Below are positions 1 to 7,039 of a stretch of 58,644 nucleotides of DNA, in pieces. Origin of the DNA: a virus; IMG/VR virus record IMGVR_UViG_3300044714_000125, positions 1-58,644 of that record; one strand, 5' to 3'. The position numbers and the translations under genes are program-made. Below the pieces are notes generated by a model. That model saw nothing but the letters and a program-made list of their open reading frames with translations, was not told where the DNA came from and ran no database searches. Position 1 is the first letter of the stretch; the number at the start of each line of letters is the position of its first letter.

Positions 1-2
1 AG

Positions 3-245
3 GCAAAGGAATACGAGCGTCGTCTGGGGGAATTGAATAATGAAAATGATAGGATAAAGGAAATTCTGAAGCAATCGTTACCAAGGGAATTATTTGATCG
101 GCTGCACGAGGCCATTATGAGCCGCGTCTCCGCAGTTGAGGCGGCCCAGATCAAAGCCGATGGGCGCCATCAATTGCTGCAATATATTCCATGGTTACTG
201 ACCGCAATTTCTCTTATTTTTATGTACCTGATGTGGAAAAAATAA
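3..245 (+). CDS. C-terminal part of a tail-anchored coiled-coil protein (partial)
   Basis: The reading frame is open from the left edge of the window, so the gene starts upstream; only about 80 C-terminal residues are visible. A charged helical stretch (KEYERRLGELNNENDRIKEI) likely to form a coiled coil is followed by a hydrophobic segment near the end (WLLTAISLIFMYLMW) and a short KK tail. This predicts an inner-membrane anchor with the bulk of the protein on one side. It heads a run of small membrane-protein genes leading to an endolysin, so a lysis-related role is possible but inferred only from position. The TTG at 33 could be a start, but the coiled coil continues upstream of it. Confidence 0.6.
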   Translation, partial: AKEYERRLGELNNENDRIKEILKQSLPRELFDRLHEAIMSRVSAVEAAQIKADGRHQLLQYIPWLLTAISLIFMYLMWKK

Positions 246-277
246 ACCGGGGGACAGCGATCTGAACACAATATTTT

Positions 278-493
278 ATGGGCTGGTTAATAAAAGACAC
301 GGCAAGCGAGATGATGCTCATGGGCGTCGACAGTGAAGGCTATGGCCAGTTCTCGGCTAATCCCAATACGCAGTGGTGGTGGTCGCAGCAGTCGGATGCC
401 GAAGCATTCATAGCAGCCAACAATCTAACGGATGTAGAAACGGAGGATGCCGGGAGTAACCCGCCTGGCAACGGCCAGCCTGGGCAGCCATGA
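278..493 (+). CDS. Small hypothetical protein, 71 aa
   Basis: A short acidic protein with a Trp/Gln-rich centre (NTQWWWSQQSDAEAF) and a Gly/Pro/Asn-rich end (SNPPGNGQPGQP). No family is recognised. Its stop overlaps the start of the next membrane-protein gene in an ATGA arrangement, which supports it being translated and coupled. It lies in the cluster before the endolysin. Function unknown. Confidence 0.6.
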   Translation: MGWLIKDTASEMMLMGVDSEGYGQFSANPNTQWWWSQQSDAEAFIAANNLTDVETEDAGSNPPGNGQPGQP

Positions 494-861
494 GGAACAG
501 GGTGGCCGCGATCCTCCTTTGGCTTACATGGCCTGTCTGCTTGGTCAATCGGATTTGGAATAATGCCCCATTTAAGCCCGTGAAATGGATTATCTTTGAT
601 AAGACGGTTGATCAGGATTGGCGATGGTACCTTGTCTATAACGAACTATGGTTGTCCGCCTTCTTCGTCATCCTGGCGATGCTGATCATGAAGTACCGTA
701 CCCATACGATTATCCTATTACTTTGGGCCTTGTTTTTTGTTGCAATAGTTGATATCGTAAATTATTGGTTATGGTTCCGACGAAACGAGATAGCTCTGGG
801 CCTCGAAGGTCTGATTATGGTAGCGTTTTCAGCTATTATCTTCACAAAATCACAGAAATGA
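490..861 (+). CDS. Polytopic membrane protein, 123 aa
   Basis: Three to four predicted membrane segments (about residues 5-20, 52-67, 71-92 and 100-118), rich in Trp and Ile/Leu. The gene overlaps its neighbours on both sides by ATGA junctions (490 and 858), so translation is probably coupled. A membrane role in host lysis fits the position before the endolysin, but no lysis family is recognised from sequence. Other possibilities are a superinfection-exclusion or inner-membrane regulator protein. Confidence 0.65.
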   Translation: MRNRVAAILLWLTWPVCLVNRIWNNAPFKPVKWIIFDKTVDQDWRWYLVYNELWLSAFFVILAMLIMKYRTHTIILLLWALFFVAIVDIVNYWLWFRRNEIALGLEGLIMVAFSAIIFTKSQK

Positions 862-1106
862 AAAAGCAGGTTGAAATCTGGCATTTGATCATTTACGGGG
901 CTATCTTTATCGGATCATGCCTGACGGCCTTAATCAATCAGTCTAACCGGATCACACGGGACGAATCGGAAATCTTGACCCTTGAAAAAAGCAATGACAA
1001 AACCGATCAGCAGTTCAATAAGGTGAATGACAACCTGGATAAAGTCAACAGCCGGTTGACGGACATCCTTATCGAATTGCAGAACAAAAAAGACCGCGAC
1101 AAGTAA
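858..1106 (+). CDS. Single-pass membrane protein with coiled coil, 82 aa
   Basis: The start was set at the ATG at 858, which overlaps the previous stop (ATGA); an upstream in-frame start would overlap the previous gene extensively. One N-terminal membrane segment (residues 10-27) is followed by a polar heptad-like helix (about 35-80: LEKSNDKTDQQFNKVNDNLD). The N-terminal anchor plus periplasmic coiled coil is the layout of an inner-membrane spanin (Rz type). That assignment is inference from topology and neighbourhood, since no partner lipoprotein is evident. Confidence 0.6.
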   Translation: MKKQVEIWHLIIYGAIFIGSCLTALINQSNRITRDESEILTLEKSNDKTDQQFNKVNDNLDKVNSRLTDILIELQNKKDRDK

Positions 1107-1134
1107 TTTTCTTAACTTCTAAACACAATAATTT

Positions 1135-1542
1135 ATGCAAAAATTTCTCATGGCCAACAAGGTCCTACTCTTTGGGCTTGCAGGGGCCATTGCGATGACG
1201 GTCCAGCAATACACAAGTTCCGGCCCCGTGGATTACAAGGTTCTGGCCCTTGCTGCACTTGTTGCCGGTATCGGCTTCCTCGCTAAGAACCTCCGCGGTC
1301 AGTGGGCTACCATCCTGGGGTCGCTATTGCCGGTGTTAGGCGTTCTATTTACAAATGTTCAGGGCCACACGGCTATTTCCTGGTCATATGTTTTTTCCAG
1401 TGCAGCACTGGCCATTGCCGGAGTATTTGCGCCGCCGACAAAATCTCTTTCCTATGAGCAATCCCCGGCGATCGTGCAGGCTAAACAGCAGGCTGCTGTT
1501 ACGGATGCCGCACAATCCAAAACGCCCCCTGTAGGAAAATGA
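1135..1542 (+). CDS. Putative holin-like membrane protein, 135 aa
   Basis: Four hydrophobic segments (about residues 9-25, 36-50, 60-80 and 86-102) and a soluble Gln/Ala-rich C-terminal tail of about 30 residues. Small phage membrane proteins of this layout just upstream of an endolysin are usually holins, which make the membrane hole that releases or activates the lysin. No specific holin family signature was recognised, so this is a position- and topology-based call. The stop overlaps the start of the next small ORF. Confidence 0.55.
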   Translation: MQKFLMANKVLLFGLAGAIAMTVQQYTSSGPVDYKVLALAALVAGIGFLAKNLRGQWATILGSLLPVLGVLFTNVQGHTAISWSYVFSSAALAIAGVFAPPTKSLSYEQSPAIVQAKQQAAVTDAAQSKTPPVGK

Positions 1543-1637
1543 CCCGCCGGGACCGCAGCCACCTATTGACGGCGATGGCTGTATATGCCCTGTTTTTGAT
1601 CGCTGTCCTTATTTTATCACCTTTGCGATGCCGCTAA
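1539..1637 (+). CDS. Very small membrane protein, 32 aa
   Basis: An ATG at 1539 overlaps the previous stop (ATGA) and opens a 32-residue frame with an Arg-rich start (MTRRDRSHL) and one hydrophobic segment (YALFLIAVLILSPL). Its end overlaps the next small ORF by 10 bases in another frame. Charged N-terminus plus one membrane helix and tight overlap on both sides support translation. It could be a holin regulator or a spanin component; neither can be shown. Confidence 0.45.
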   Translation: MTRRDRSHLLTAMAVYALFLIAVLILSPLRCR

Positions 1638-1747
1638 ATGATCACGATAAAAGAGTAGTTACCATTGTAATTTGGTGTTGCGTCGCCATCATCCTCGTAG
1701 GTCTTATCATCGGCTGGGCCTGCGGGGCACATTTTCAGCCGATTTAA
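1628..1747 (+). CDS. Very small membrane protein, 39 aa
   Basis: The ATG at 1628 lies inside the end of the preceding 32-aa ORF. The product has a charged start (MPLNDHDKR) followed by a membrane segment (IVIWCCVAIILVGLIIGWAC) and a short tail. Two successive nested single-pass membrane ORFs in different frames recall nested spanin or holin/antiholin arrangements, but no lipobox is convincing. Function unknown. Confidence 0.45.
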   Translation: MPLNDHDKRVVTIVIWCCVAIILVGLIIGWACGAHFQPI

Positions 1748-1764
1748 CTGTAAAATTTATCACC

Positions 1765-2130
1765 ATGAAATCGTTATTGTTTTTAGCCATTACGGCAATT
1801 TTTATGAGTTCCGCCACTGCGCAGGAAGGATGTAATGTCCCTAACCCGGCAGATTCCGCAAAGTATATAGCCTCCGGGGTTTGGCGGTTATCTATCCCTG
1901 AATTGAAAGAGGCAGCAAAGGAGAGTTATTTTAAACTCTTGGACATGATCAACAATAAAGTGCCATACACAAGGGGAGCATTCGACACAGCACTAAGCCA
2001 ATATGATTATTTGCGGACGGCGGTAGACTTGAAACTATCCACCAAAAAAGAGCGGGATGAGTTTTATGCCTGGATCGTAGGTGAAGCCAGAGCGGCAGGG
2101 AAACTAACCTATGAGGCCAAGAAAAGTTAA
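1765..2130 (+). CDS. Secreted small protein with signal peptide, 121 aa
   Basis: The start at 1765 gives a clear Sec signal peptide (MKSLLFLAITAIFMSSATAQ) with cleavage expected after ATAQ, a typical Bacteroidota site. A longer in-frame ORF exists upstream but would bury this signal. The mature part is about 100 residues, mostly helical and charged (PELKEAAKESYFKLLDMI), with a single Cys near the mature N-terminus. It is predicted to be periplasmic. Its place between membrane proteins and the endolysin suggests a lysis or envelope role, but no family is recognised. Confidence 0.65.
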   Translation: MKSLLFLAITAIFMSSATAQEGCNVPNPADSAKYIASGVWRLSIPELKEAAKESYFKLLDMINNKVPYTRGAFDTALSQYDYLRTAVDLKLSTKKERDEFYAWIVGEARAAGKLTYEAKKS

Positions 2131-2163
2131 ACGCAATTCATTAACCAATTAAATTCAAAACAA

Positions 2164-2697
2164 ATGTCTTTCAATGTAGGCAACATTTTAAAAGCGATCG
2201 GCAACGAGATCAGTAAAATCCTCGATGGTGCCGAATACGAACTAAAAACGGTGATCCTGCCGGCTGTCACCGCGGTGGGGAACGCCTTAAAAGCCGTCAT
2301 CGACGCCGACACCTCCGATCTGATCGGCCTTTTGGCTGGTAAGGCCGGGCAGGCCATGGAGGATAAGGTCAGGACGGCCCTTGACAGCCTGATTCCGAAG
2401 CTGCAGCTCGCCCAGCAATTCCTAAACAGCGGGGCCACATCGGCGACCATCCTCGCCAACATCGCTAAATTGATCAGTACAGCCCCCGCAGCCACACAGG
2501 CCGCGTTCTACATCGAATTTACCGGTTTACTCGCCTCCGATCTGGCTGGTGGGTTGACGGTCGGAGAAGCGGTAACAATCGAACAATGGTGGTATGCAAA
2601 TGATCCGGCTTGGCTGGCTTCTCAGCAGGGAACCGCAACGCCTCCGGCTACACCCCCAACCACCCCTCCCGCAACCCCAACAACCCCCGCCACATGA
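2164..2697 (+). CDS. Helical Ala-rich protein with Pro/Thr tail, 177 aa
   Basis: Mostly amphipathic Ala/Leu/Val-rich helices over residues 1-150, then a low-complexity tail made of TPPATPP-type repeats (about 155-177). The endolysin gene starts in the last codons (ATGA at 2694), so the two are translationally coupled. The Pro/Thr tail looks like a linker or surface-exposed extension. No family is recognised; an accessory to lysis or a virion-associated protein are both possible. Confidence 0.6.
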   Translation: MSFNVGNILKAIGNEISKILDGAEYELKTVILPAVTAVGNALKAVIDADTSDLIGLLAGKAGQAMEDKVRTALDSLIPKLQLAQQFLNSGATSATILANIAKLISTAPAATQAAFYIEFTGLLASDLAGGLTVGEAVTIEQWWYANDPAWLASQQGTATPPATPPTTPPATPTTPAT

Positions 2698-3326
2698 CAG
2701 TAAAACCCGCTCAACCCGGTAACGGCTTCGATTGCAATACCCCGCTCACCCCCGCCAGCGCCAAAGTCTTCCGCGACCAGGGAATGGAGTTTGCCATCCG
2801 CTACCTTCCCCGGACGCCGGCGCTGATCCCTGGTTGCCTTACCAAAGCGGAGAGGGATATCATCCTGGCGGCCGGTCTCGCATTGTCGGCCGTCCAGCAC
2901 TGCCCACTCCCTGGTTTTACCCCCTCTGGCGCCCTCGGGCTCGAATACGGCCAATACGCGGGCAAATACGGGGGTGAAATAGAACTCGGCATGTTTATGA
3001 ACATCTGGTTGGATCTCGAAGGGGTGGCCTCCGGGACGCCCGCACAGGACGTTATAGACTACTGTACGCAGTGGTTCGATCAGGTGCAGGCGGCAGACTT
3101 CGTTCCGGGGCTATATGTGGGATACGGGTCCGGCCTGACCCCGAAGCAGATTTATGACCTCCCATTTCAGCATTACTGGAAGGCGTATAACTATGACGAC
3201 GGGGTTCCGGAAAGGGGCTTCCAGCTGATACAGCACCCGGCCAAAGTACTCAGCGGGATCAGTTATGACCCAAATACCTGTGCCGCCGATCTGAAGGGCG
3301 ATATGCCGATTTTCCTTTTTCCATAG
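2694..3326 (+). CDS. Putative endolysin, DUF1906-type glycoside-hydrolase-like, 210 aa
   Basis: The start at 2694 overlaps the previous stop. The N-terminus GFDCNTPLTP followed by a stretch ending IRYLPR matches the first strand and helix of the DUF1906 (Rv2525c-like) TIM-barrel family, which is related to GH25 muramidases and common in phage lysins. An acidic strand typical of the barrel (MNIWLDLEG) lies near residue 105. The protein is a single domain with no signal peptide, so export would depend on a holin. It is the last gene of the lysis block and is followed by a terminator at 3358-3391. Peptidoglycan as substrate is inferred from family and context. Confidence 0.75.
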   Translation: MTVKPAQPGNGFDCNTPLTPASAKVFRDQGMEFAIRYLPRTPALIPGCLTKAERDIILAAGLALSAVQHCPLPGFTPSGALGLEYGQYAGKYGGEIELGMFMNIWLDLEGVASGTPAQDVIDYCTQWFDQVQAADFVPGLYVGYGSGLTPKQIYDLPFQHYWKAYNYDDGVPERGFQLIQHPAKVLSGISYDPNTCAADLKGDMPIFLFP

Positions 3327-3357
3327 TCTTCTCATAGCAATTGTCATAGATTTTAAG

Positions 3358-3391
3358 TAAAGGCGGTCCTTTTCCAGGGATTGCCTTTTTT
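3358..3391 (+). terminator. Rho-independent terminator after lysis genes
   Basis: AAAGGCGG at the 5' side can pair with TTGCCTTT at the 3' side around an inner TCC/GGA pairing, and the hairpin runs into a T-tract. It begins about 30 bases after the endolysin stop and closes the lysis operon. Confidence 0.6.
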
Positions 3392-3627
3392 GTATAATCC
3401 TTTGAAATTTTGCAAATAATATTTTGTATAAATGCAAAGGATTTTGCAGATATTCATAGTCCTTTCGATGGGACAAGGCGGCACGAAGTTTAAGTACAGC
3501 CGGGCAGGAGGACGAATACGCGAGTTCCCGATAATCCTGCTGTCAGGGCCGCAACAGAACCGCTGCATGGGGTTCATACTCCGTTAACATCCCGAGCGCA
3601 CATATCTACCATCAATGAAAGGAATGA

Positions 3628-3653
3628 GGATCGTCGGCCGGCGGTCCTTTTTT
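3628..3653 (+). terminator. Second rho-independent terminator
   Basis: GGATCGTC pairs with GGCGGTCC (8 pairs including G-T wobbles) around a GGCC loop, followed by six T. It lies 300 bases past the endolysin. The stretch 3392-3627 between the two terminators has no gene I can support and may be a short non-coding transcript. Confidence 0.6.
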
Positions 3654-4101
3654 CGTATCTTTAACCTTGTACTTTACTAATCAGCGTCCATTTATTGAAG
3701 TCGGCCTGCCTTTTTATGTGGGCCTTTTCTTTTCCCCTCTTACATATTCAGGGTCTCTATCCCTTTGTAGTTCAAAGTCTCTAAGAATAAAAGGGGAGAA
3801 CGTAAATGATTGAGGGAGGAGGAGGGAGCAAGAGAGACCCTGTTTGCCTCGGCATAACTTCGCTAAGGAAACAGGGCCACAAAAAGACACAAATGACGTC
3901 GGTCGTTATCGGTCGTTTTGAGAGGCGCCCATCGCTGGTGACGGCGTCCGTAAAGGTTGCTTTAAAGGGTTTCCAGCCCCTTCCTGGTACTCGCGCTCCT
4001 TCATTGCCCTCGCGATGGCTTTGTGCCCAGGCGCCCGTCTAAGCCCCCATAATCGCCGCCCGGACTGTAGATCATTCCCGACAGGTGGCTGGGATAGACG
4101 G
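3654..4101. other. Intergenic region with a hairpin, no supported gene
   Basis: No ORF here has convincing protein character; a 78-codon + frame at 3806 and several minus frames look fortuitous. A hairpin at 3838-3876 has a perfect 8-bp stem (CCCTGTTT/AAACAGGG) with three further pairs inside. Minus-strand frames give fragments with protein-like composition in two different frames, which could mean a decayed gene. The region lies between converging transcripts. Confidence 0.35.
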
Positions 4102-4314
4102 TTACTTCGGGAAGTCTCGCTTGTTTAACGGGGCATTTTCAGATTTAACAATACGGTACCCGCTTTCTGGGTCCAAGCGGTTATCGATTACCCATTGATC
4201 AATTTGCTGTAAGGTCGTGTCGGGATAAACATTCAGCACCATTTTTTGGCGCTCCCATGAATCTTCGCTGACCTGAACGGTCTTTTTGGCGATAATGACG
4301 TAGCTATTAAGCAT
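4102..4314 (-). CDS. Small hypothetical protein, 70 aa
   Basis: The ATG at 4314 was chosen because CAGGGAACTTC directly precedes it and the upstream in-frame start is only a TTG. The product (MLNSYVIIAKKTVQV...) is soluble, with an aromatic and charged C-terminal half. It is transcribed alone on the minus strand from a well-formed promoter at 4404-4433, back to back with the early promoter. That layout is typical of a regulator gene, but no DNA-binding motif is visible, so function is unknown. Confidence 0.6.
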   Translation of the reverse strand: MLNSYVIIAKKTVQVSEDSWERQKMVLNVYPDTTLQQIDQWVIDNRLDPESGYRIVKSENAPLNKRDFPK

Positions 4315-4403
4315 GAAGTTCCCTGAATGAAGAAACCCTCCAAAGTCGGCGAATGAGGCACCGCCCTTGAAAGGCTTCAAACTATTTCAGAAATGAGTTT
4401 CAG

Positions 4404-4433
4404 CAAAAGTAACACCCCTCATTGATATTACAA
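4404..4433 (-). promoter_or_regulatory. Bacteroidota-type promoter (minus strand)
   Basis: Read on the minus strand: TTG, 19 bases, then TACTTTTG, a perfect match to the TAnnTTTG -7 element of the Bacteroidota primary sigma factor. It points at the 4102-4314 gene with a leader of roughly 80 bases. Confidence 0.7.
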
Positions 4434-4513
4434 TGCTTTGATCTGCTAAATAAATGATTTTCTGCCGACTATCCAAATTTTTCCAGATGATAACTAATTT
4501 TATCAAAAATAAC

Positions 4514-4543
4514 TTGTTTAAATCAAAACATTCCCTATCTTTA
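4514..4543 (+). promoter_or_regulatory. Bacteroidota-type early promoter (plus strand)
   Basis: TTG, 19 bases, TATCTTTA: seven of eight matches to TAnnTTTG with the same spacing as the divergent promoter at 4404-4433. It starts the early region; the first gene begins about 30 bases downstream at 4573. Confidence 0.7.
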
Positions 4544-4572
4544 CCTAACAATTCACCAAAAAACTAAGCAAA

Positions 4573-4722
4573 ATGGAAACCAAGACAGTTACTATCTCGA
4601 AATGGAATCGCCGTTCTCTCGATGGCAAGATGTTGAAGCAAGTCGTTATAAAGACCCCGGCCGGCAGGAACCGGAAGGGTAAGAATATTTTTCGCTCTCA
4701 GACCATGCACATTCCTGTCTAA
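4573..4722 (+). CDS. Small basic protein, 49 aa, first early gene
   Basis: First ORF downstream of the early promoter, with an A-rich leader. The 49-residue product is very basic (KWNRRSLDGKMLKQ and PAGRNRKGKNIFRS), suggesting nucleic-acid binding, although no fold is recognised. The stop is followed at once by the next start (TAAATG), which supports coupling. Small basic early proteins often target host transcription or translation; that is conjecture here. Confidence 0.6.
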   Translation: METKTVTISKWNRRSLDGKMLKQVVIKTPAGRNRKGKNIFRSQTMHIPV

Positions 4723-5031
4723 ATGCGCTTGGTTTTAAGCCGGATGCCCGCTACCTTAACCGGAGCGGGCTTTGGCGGCAAAAGACGTTTCATGCAGATA
4801 CCGATGGAGCTTTTAAACAAATGGAAGGGGCTTCGCAGCCGGGGCGATAACGAAAAAATAAACGCTCTTTTGGACAAGCCGCTTACCGACCCTGTGGCTA
4901 TGAGTATTTTCTCGCGGGCGTTCAATCGCGGTCGGTGCCCTGACCATATTTTCAAAGTTCTCTATCAATTTTATACACAAAAGGAGGCGGACCTTTTCCC
5001 TCCCGCAAAATCCACATCAAATGAACACTAA
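4723..5031 (+). CDS. Hypothetical early protein, 102 aa
   Basis: Starts at the ATG abutting the previous stop; a second possible start is at 4792 (MQIPMELLNKW), which gives 79 residues and omits a low-complexity N-terminus. The core (about residues 28-90) is helical and charged with a region GDNEKINALLDKPLTDPVA. The helix spacing could be a helix-turn-helix, but the match is weak. Overlaps the next gene by 11 bases. Function unknown. Confidence 0.6.
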   Translation: MRLVLSRMPATLTGAGFGGKRRFMQIPMELLNKWKGLRSRGDNEKINALLDKPLTDPVAMSIFSRAFNRGRCPDHIFKVLYQFYTQKEADLFPPAKSTSNEH

Positions 5032-5314
5032 CATCGAAATCCAGCCCCAGGACCTTGCCATGGAAAAATTCCGCGCCCTCTTTCAGGCCCCCCTCCCGGT
5101 CTGCCATGTTTTCAAGGATGGCCGGGTCATGCGCTACCGCATCCGTAATGAGCGTTTAGCGCTCGAATACCATGCGATGGCCCTGCGGATCATTGACCAA
5201 AACAGTCTGCCTCTTGAGGCTACAATTGACAACTGGAAGGTTGGGGATGTGGTTTTTGATCGGTGGCTGGTTCTGGAATACGTCGCCATAAAGGAGGTCT
5301 TATCATGCTACTGA
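5021..5314 (+). CDS. Hypothetical early protein, 97 aa
   Basis: Soluble protein without recognised domains; N-terminal half with a basic strand (KDGRVMRYRIRNERL), C-terminal half acidic and hydrophobic. It overlaps genes on both sides (start inside the previous gene, end over the next start at 5305), so it is part of a tightly packed early operon. Function unknown. Confidence 0.6.
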   Translation: MNTNIEIQPQDLAMEKFRALFQAPLPVCHVFKDGRVMRYRIRNERLALEYHAMALRIIDQNSLPLEATIDNWKVGDVVFDRWLVLEYVAIKEVLSCY

Positions 5315-5550
5315 CCGATGAAATGCAAAAGGTCTGCTACATCCTATACCAAGCCAAGCCGACGACGCTTTTAGGAAAGGGAATTTTGGTGGTCATGCAG
5401 GGCGGCAATAAGGACGAACTCATTACCCTACTGATGGAACTGAAGGATTTACTGACCGACTGGCCGGAGGTCTTACGAACGACTTTTGAGCCGGCGCAGG
5501 TGGAGGAATTGAAAGGTTTATTAACAAAAATATTCTTGAATAGTCTGTAG
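5305..5550 (+). CDS. Small helical protein, 81 aa
   Basis: The ATG at 5305 has a strong AGGAGG site ten bases upstream, unusual in this genome and decisive against the longer frame beginning at 5263. The product is helical (MLLTDEMQKVCYILYQAK ... LITLLMELKDLLTDW) and probably oligomeric. It is the last gene before an ORF-free structured stretch. No family recognised. Confidence 0.6.
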   Translation: MLLTDEMQKVCYILYQAKPTTLLGKGILVVMQGGNKDELITLLMELKDLLTDWPEVLRTTFEPAQVEELKGLLTKIFLNSL

Positions 5551-5817
5551 CGGCGAACATAACGCCGTGGAGTGGCCATCCGTTGCGGCTTCCCAAAGTA
5601 CACGGGACGTTAGAAATAATCCGGCTCAAACGGCTTTGAGTGAGTCGGCGTCTATCTGCTCCTGCAAAAATGTAGGAGACGGCGCCCAGGGGCTTAAAGT
5701 TTGAACGAGAGACAACATGCAGGACGTATAAACTCGCAACCTGCCAGATTATTCAAGATACTTTTTTCGGATAAGGAATGGTTATGGACACCCGGCGGTT
5801 TGGCCGCCGGATTTTTT
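5551..5817 (+). ncRNA. Candidate structured non-coding RNA ending in a terminator
   Basis: No ORF covers 5551-5831. Several compact hairpins follow each other: CGGCG/CGCCG (5551-5567), CTCAAA/TTTGAG with a CGGC loop (5625-5640), and an 8-bp stem CTCCTGCA/TGTAGGAG with an AAAA loop (5659-5678). The stretch ends at the strong terminator 5792-5817. This density of stems in a genome that otherwise packs genes end to end suggests a small RNA or a 3' UTR with a regulatory role. The 5' end is unknown and the class is not recognised. Confidence 0.4.
5792..5817 (+). terminator. Strong rho-independent terminator
   Basis: CCGGCGG/CCGCCGG perfect 7-bp stem with loop TTTGG, followed by ATTTTTT. It sits only 15 bases before the next gene, so that gene is reached by readthrough or by another promoter. 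Confidence 0.8.
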
Positions 5818-5831
5818 CAAAAGGTAAAAAA

Positions 5832-6056
5832 ATGTCAATGAAATTTTTCTTTTTGTATAGCCCGAGCGCCGCAACGGCTGAAATTTTAGATTCTCTTGAA
5901 ATGACAAAAGAGGATGCGGTCAGTGCCAATATCCGCTTAAGGGAGCAAGGTAGCGATAACCGGTGGATTGGTGCTGATCTGTGGGATGACGAGGTGGAAT
6001 ATGCTAACGGTCCTGCGGATGAATATTACCATGATGATCCAAGCGATTGTTACTGA
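5832..6056 (+). CDS. Small acidic protein, 74 aa
   Basis: The start at 5832 lies after the terminator hairpin and an A-rich leader (GGTAAAAAA); an upstream in-frame start would place the terminator inside the gene. The N-terminus reads like a beta strand (MKFFFLYSPSAATAEIL); the C-terminus is rich in Asp, Glu and Tyr. Highly acidic small phage proteins can act as DNA mimics against restriction, but nothing specific supports this here. Confidence 0.6.
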   Translation: MSMKFFFLYSPSAATAEILDSLEMTKEDAVSANIRLREQGSDNRWIGADLWDDEVEYANGPADEYYHDDPSDCY

Positions 6057-6111
6057 TCAGCGCCAGTTTTTTCTCTCTATCCTATTCACCGCTAAAAAAT
6101 CCATTGATAAA

Positions 6112-6852
6112 ATGCAAACTAAAGAAGAAGTTTTACAAGCCTGCACGATTCACGGAACCATAATCAAACTTCCGGAAACGCAGTTAGATCGCAAGTTATA
6201 CCTTGAAGTCGCCAAAGCCTTAGAGTTGATTGGAGGTAAATGGAAAGGGGGCAAAACGGCTGGTTTTGTTTTCAATGAGGACCCGACGGAATTGCTTGAG
6301 CAAATAGCCAATGGGGGAAAACGAAATCTTAAAAAGGAATTTCAGTTTTTTGCTACTCCTGATCACTTGGCGGATAGGCTTGTAGAATTGGCTGACATAA
6401 AACCTACCGACAGTATCTTGGAGCCCTCTGCAGGACAGGGAGCGATCATTAAAGCCATACATCGGAAGCATCCTGCAATGTCAGTCCATTATTACGAAAT
6501 CATGGATATTAACAGGACTTTCTTGAAGAAAATTTCCATGGCAGTAGATGCCGGAATGGATTTTCTCAATGATGAAGATCAACACGAATTCGATAAAATC
6601 ATTGCTAACCCTCCGTTTTCAAAGAATCAGGACATTGACCACATTTATCAAATGTATGCGCACTTAGCAAATGATGGTCGGATGGTCACCATTGCCGGGA
6701 AGCACTGGCAAATTTCTTCAAATAAGGTAGAGAAGAAATTTCGGGAATGGCTTGATGCCGTAAACGCCGAGATTATTGATATTGAAGGCGGCGAGTTCAA
6801 AGAAAGCGGGACAACCATAGCAACCGTAATTATTGTTATCGATAAACCTTAA
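6112..6852 (+). CDS. DNA adenine-N6 methyltransferase, 246 aa
   Basis: Class I SAM-dependent methyltransferase. ILEPSAGQG (residues 102-110) is the SAM-binding motif I and NPPF (166-169) is the catalytic motif IV of N6-adenine methylases. The N-terminal 100 residues may contribute target recognition. The start at 6112 was chosen because the longer frame overlaps the previous gene. No restriction enzyme gene is adjacent, so it is an orphan phage methylase, likely protecting phage DNA from host restriction. Recognition site unknown. It is one of three DNA methylases in the window. Confidence 0.8.
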   Translation: MQTKEEVLQACTIHGTIIKLPETQLDRKLYLEVAKALELIGGKWKGGKTAGFVFNEDPTELLEQIANGGKRNLKKEFQFFATPDHLADRLVELADIKPTDSILEPSAGQGAIIKAIHRKHPAMSVHYYEIMDINRTFLKKISMAVDAGMDFLNDEDQHEFDKIIANPPFSKNQDIDHIYQMYAHLANDGRMVTIAGKHWQISSNKVEKKFREWLDAVNAEIIDIEGGEFKESGTTIATVIIVIDKP

Positions 6853-6856
6853 CGCC

Positions 6857-7039
6857 ATGCACCTACTCATGTCCGCCACTGCTAATACCTTGCTCTCCGG
6901 ATTCGGAGGGATGATCATAGGGGGCATTCTTATGGCTTGGTGGTATGGAGCCCACAGCAGCAGTCGTAAAGAGGAAAGGGACTTCGACGAGCGGAATATC
7001 TATAGTGACCCGAGGAAAAGAAAATTTATAAGCAAATGA
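6857..7039 (+). CDS. Small membrane protein, 60 aa
   Basis: The start at 6857 follows the methylase stop by four bases. One hydrophobic segment (TLLSGFGGMIIGGILMAWWYGA) is followed by a charged cytoplasmic-type tail (SSSRKEERDFDERN). The stop overlaps the next gene start. Gly-rich membrane helices can oligomerise. Function unknown. Confidence 0.6.
   Translation: MHLLMSATANTLLSGFGGMIIGGILMAWWYGAHSSSRKEERDFDERNIYSDPRKRKFISK

Noticed and set aside
2622-3004. Minus and alternative frames over the endolysin
   Set aside because: They are shadows of the DUF1906-type gene, which has clear family motifs.
3853-3861. loxP-like ATAACTTCG
   Set aside because: Only nine bases match one arm; there is no second arm or recombinase.
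3806-4042. 78-codon plus frame
   Set aside because: Composition is not protein-like, no start context, and it overlaps a hairpin.
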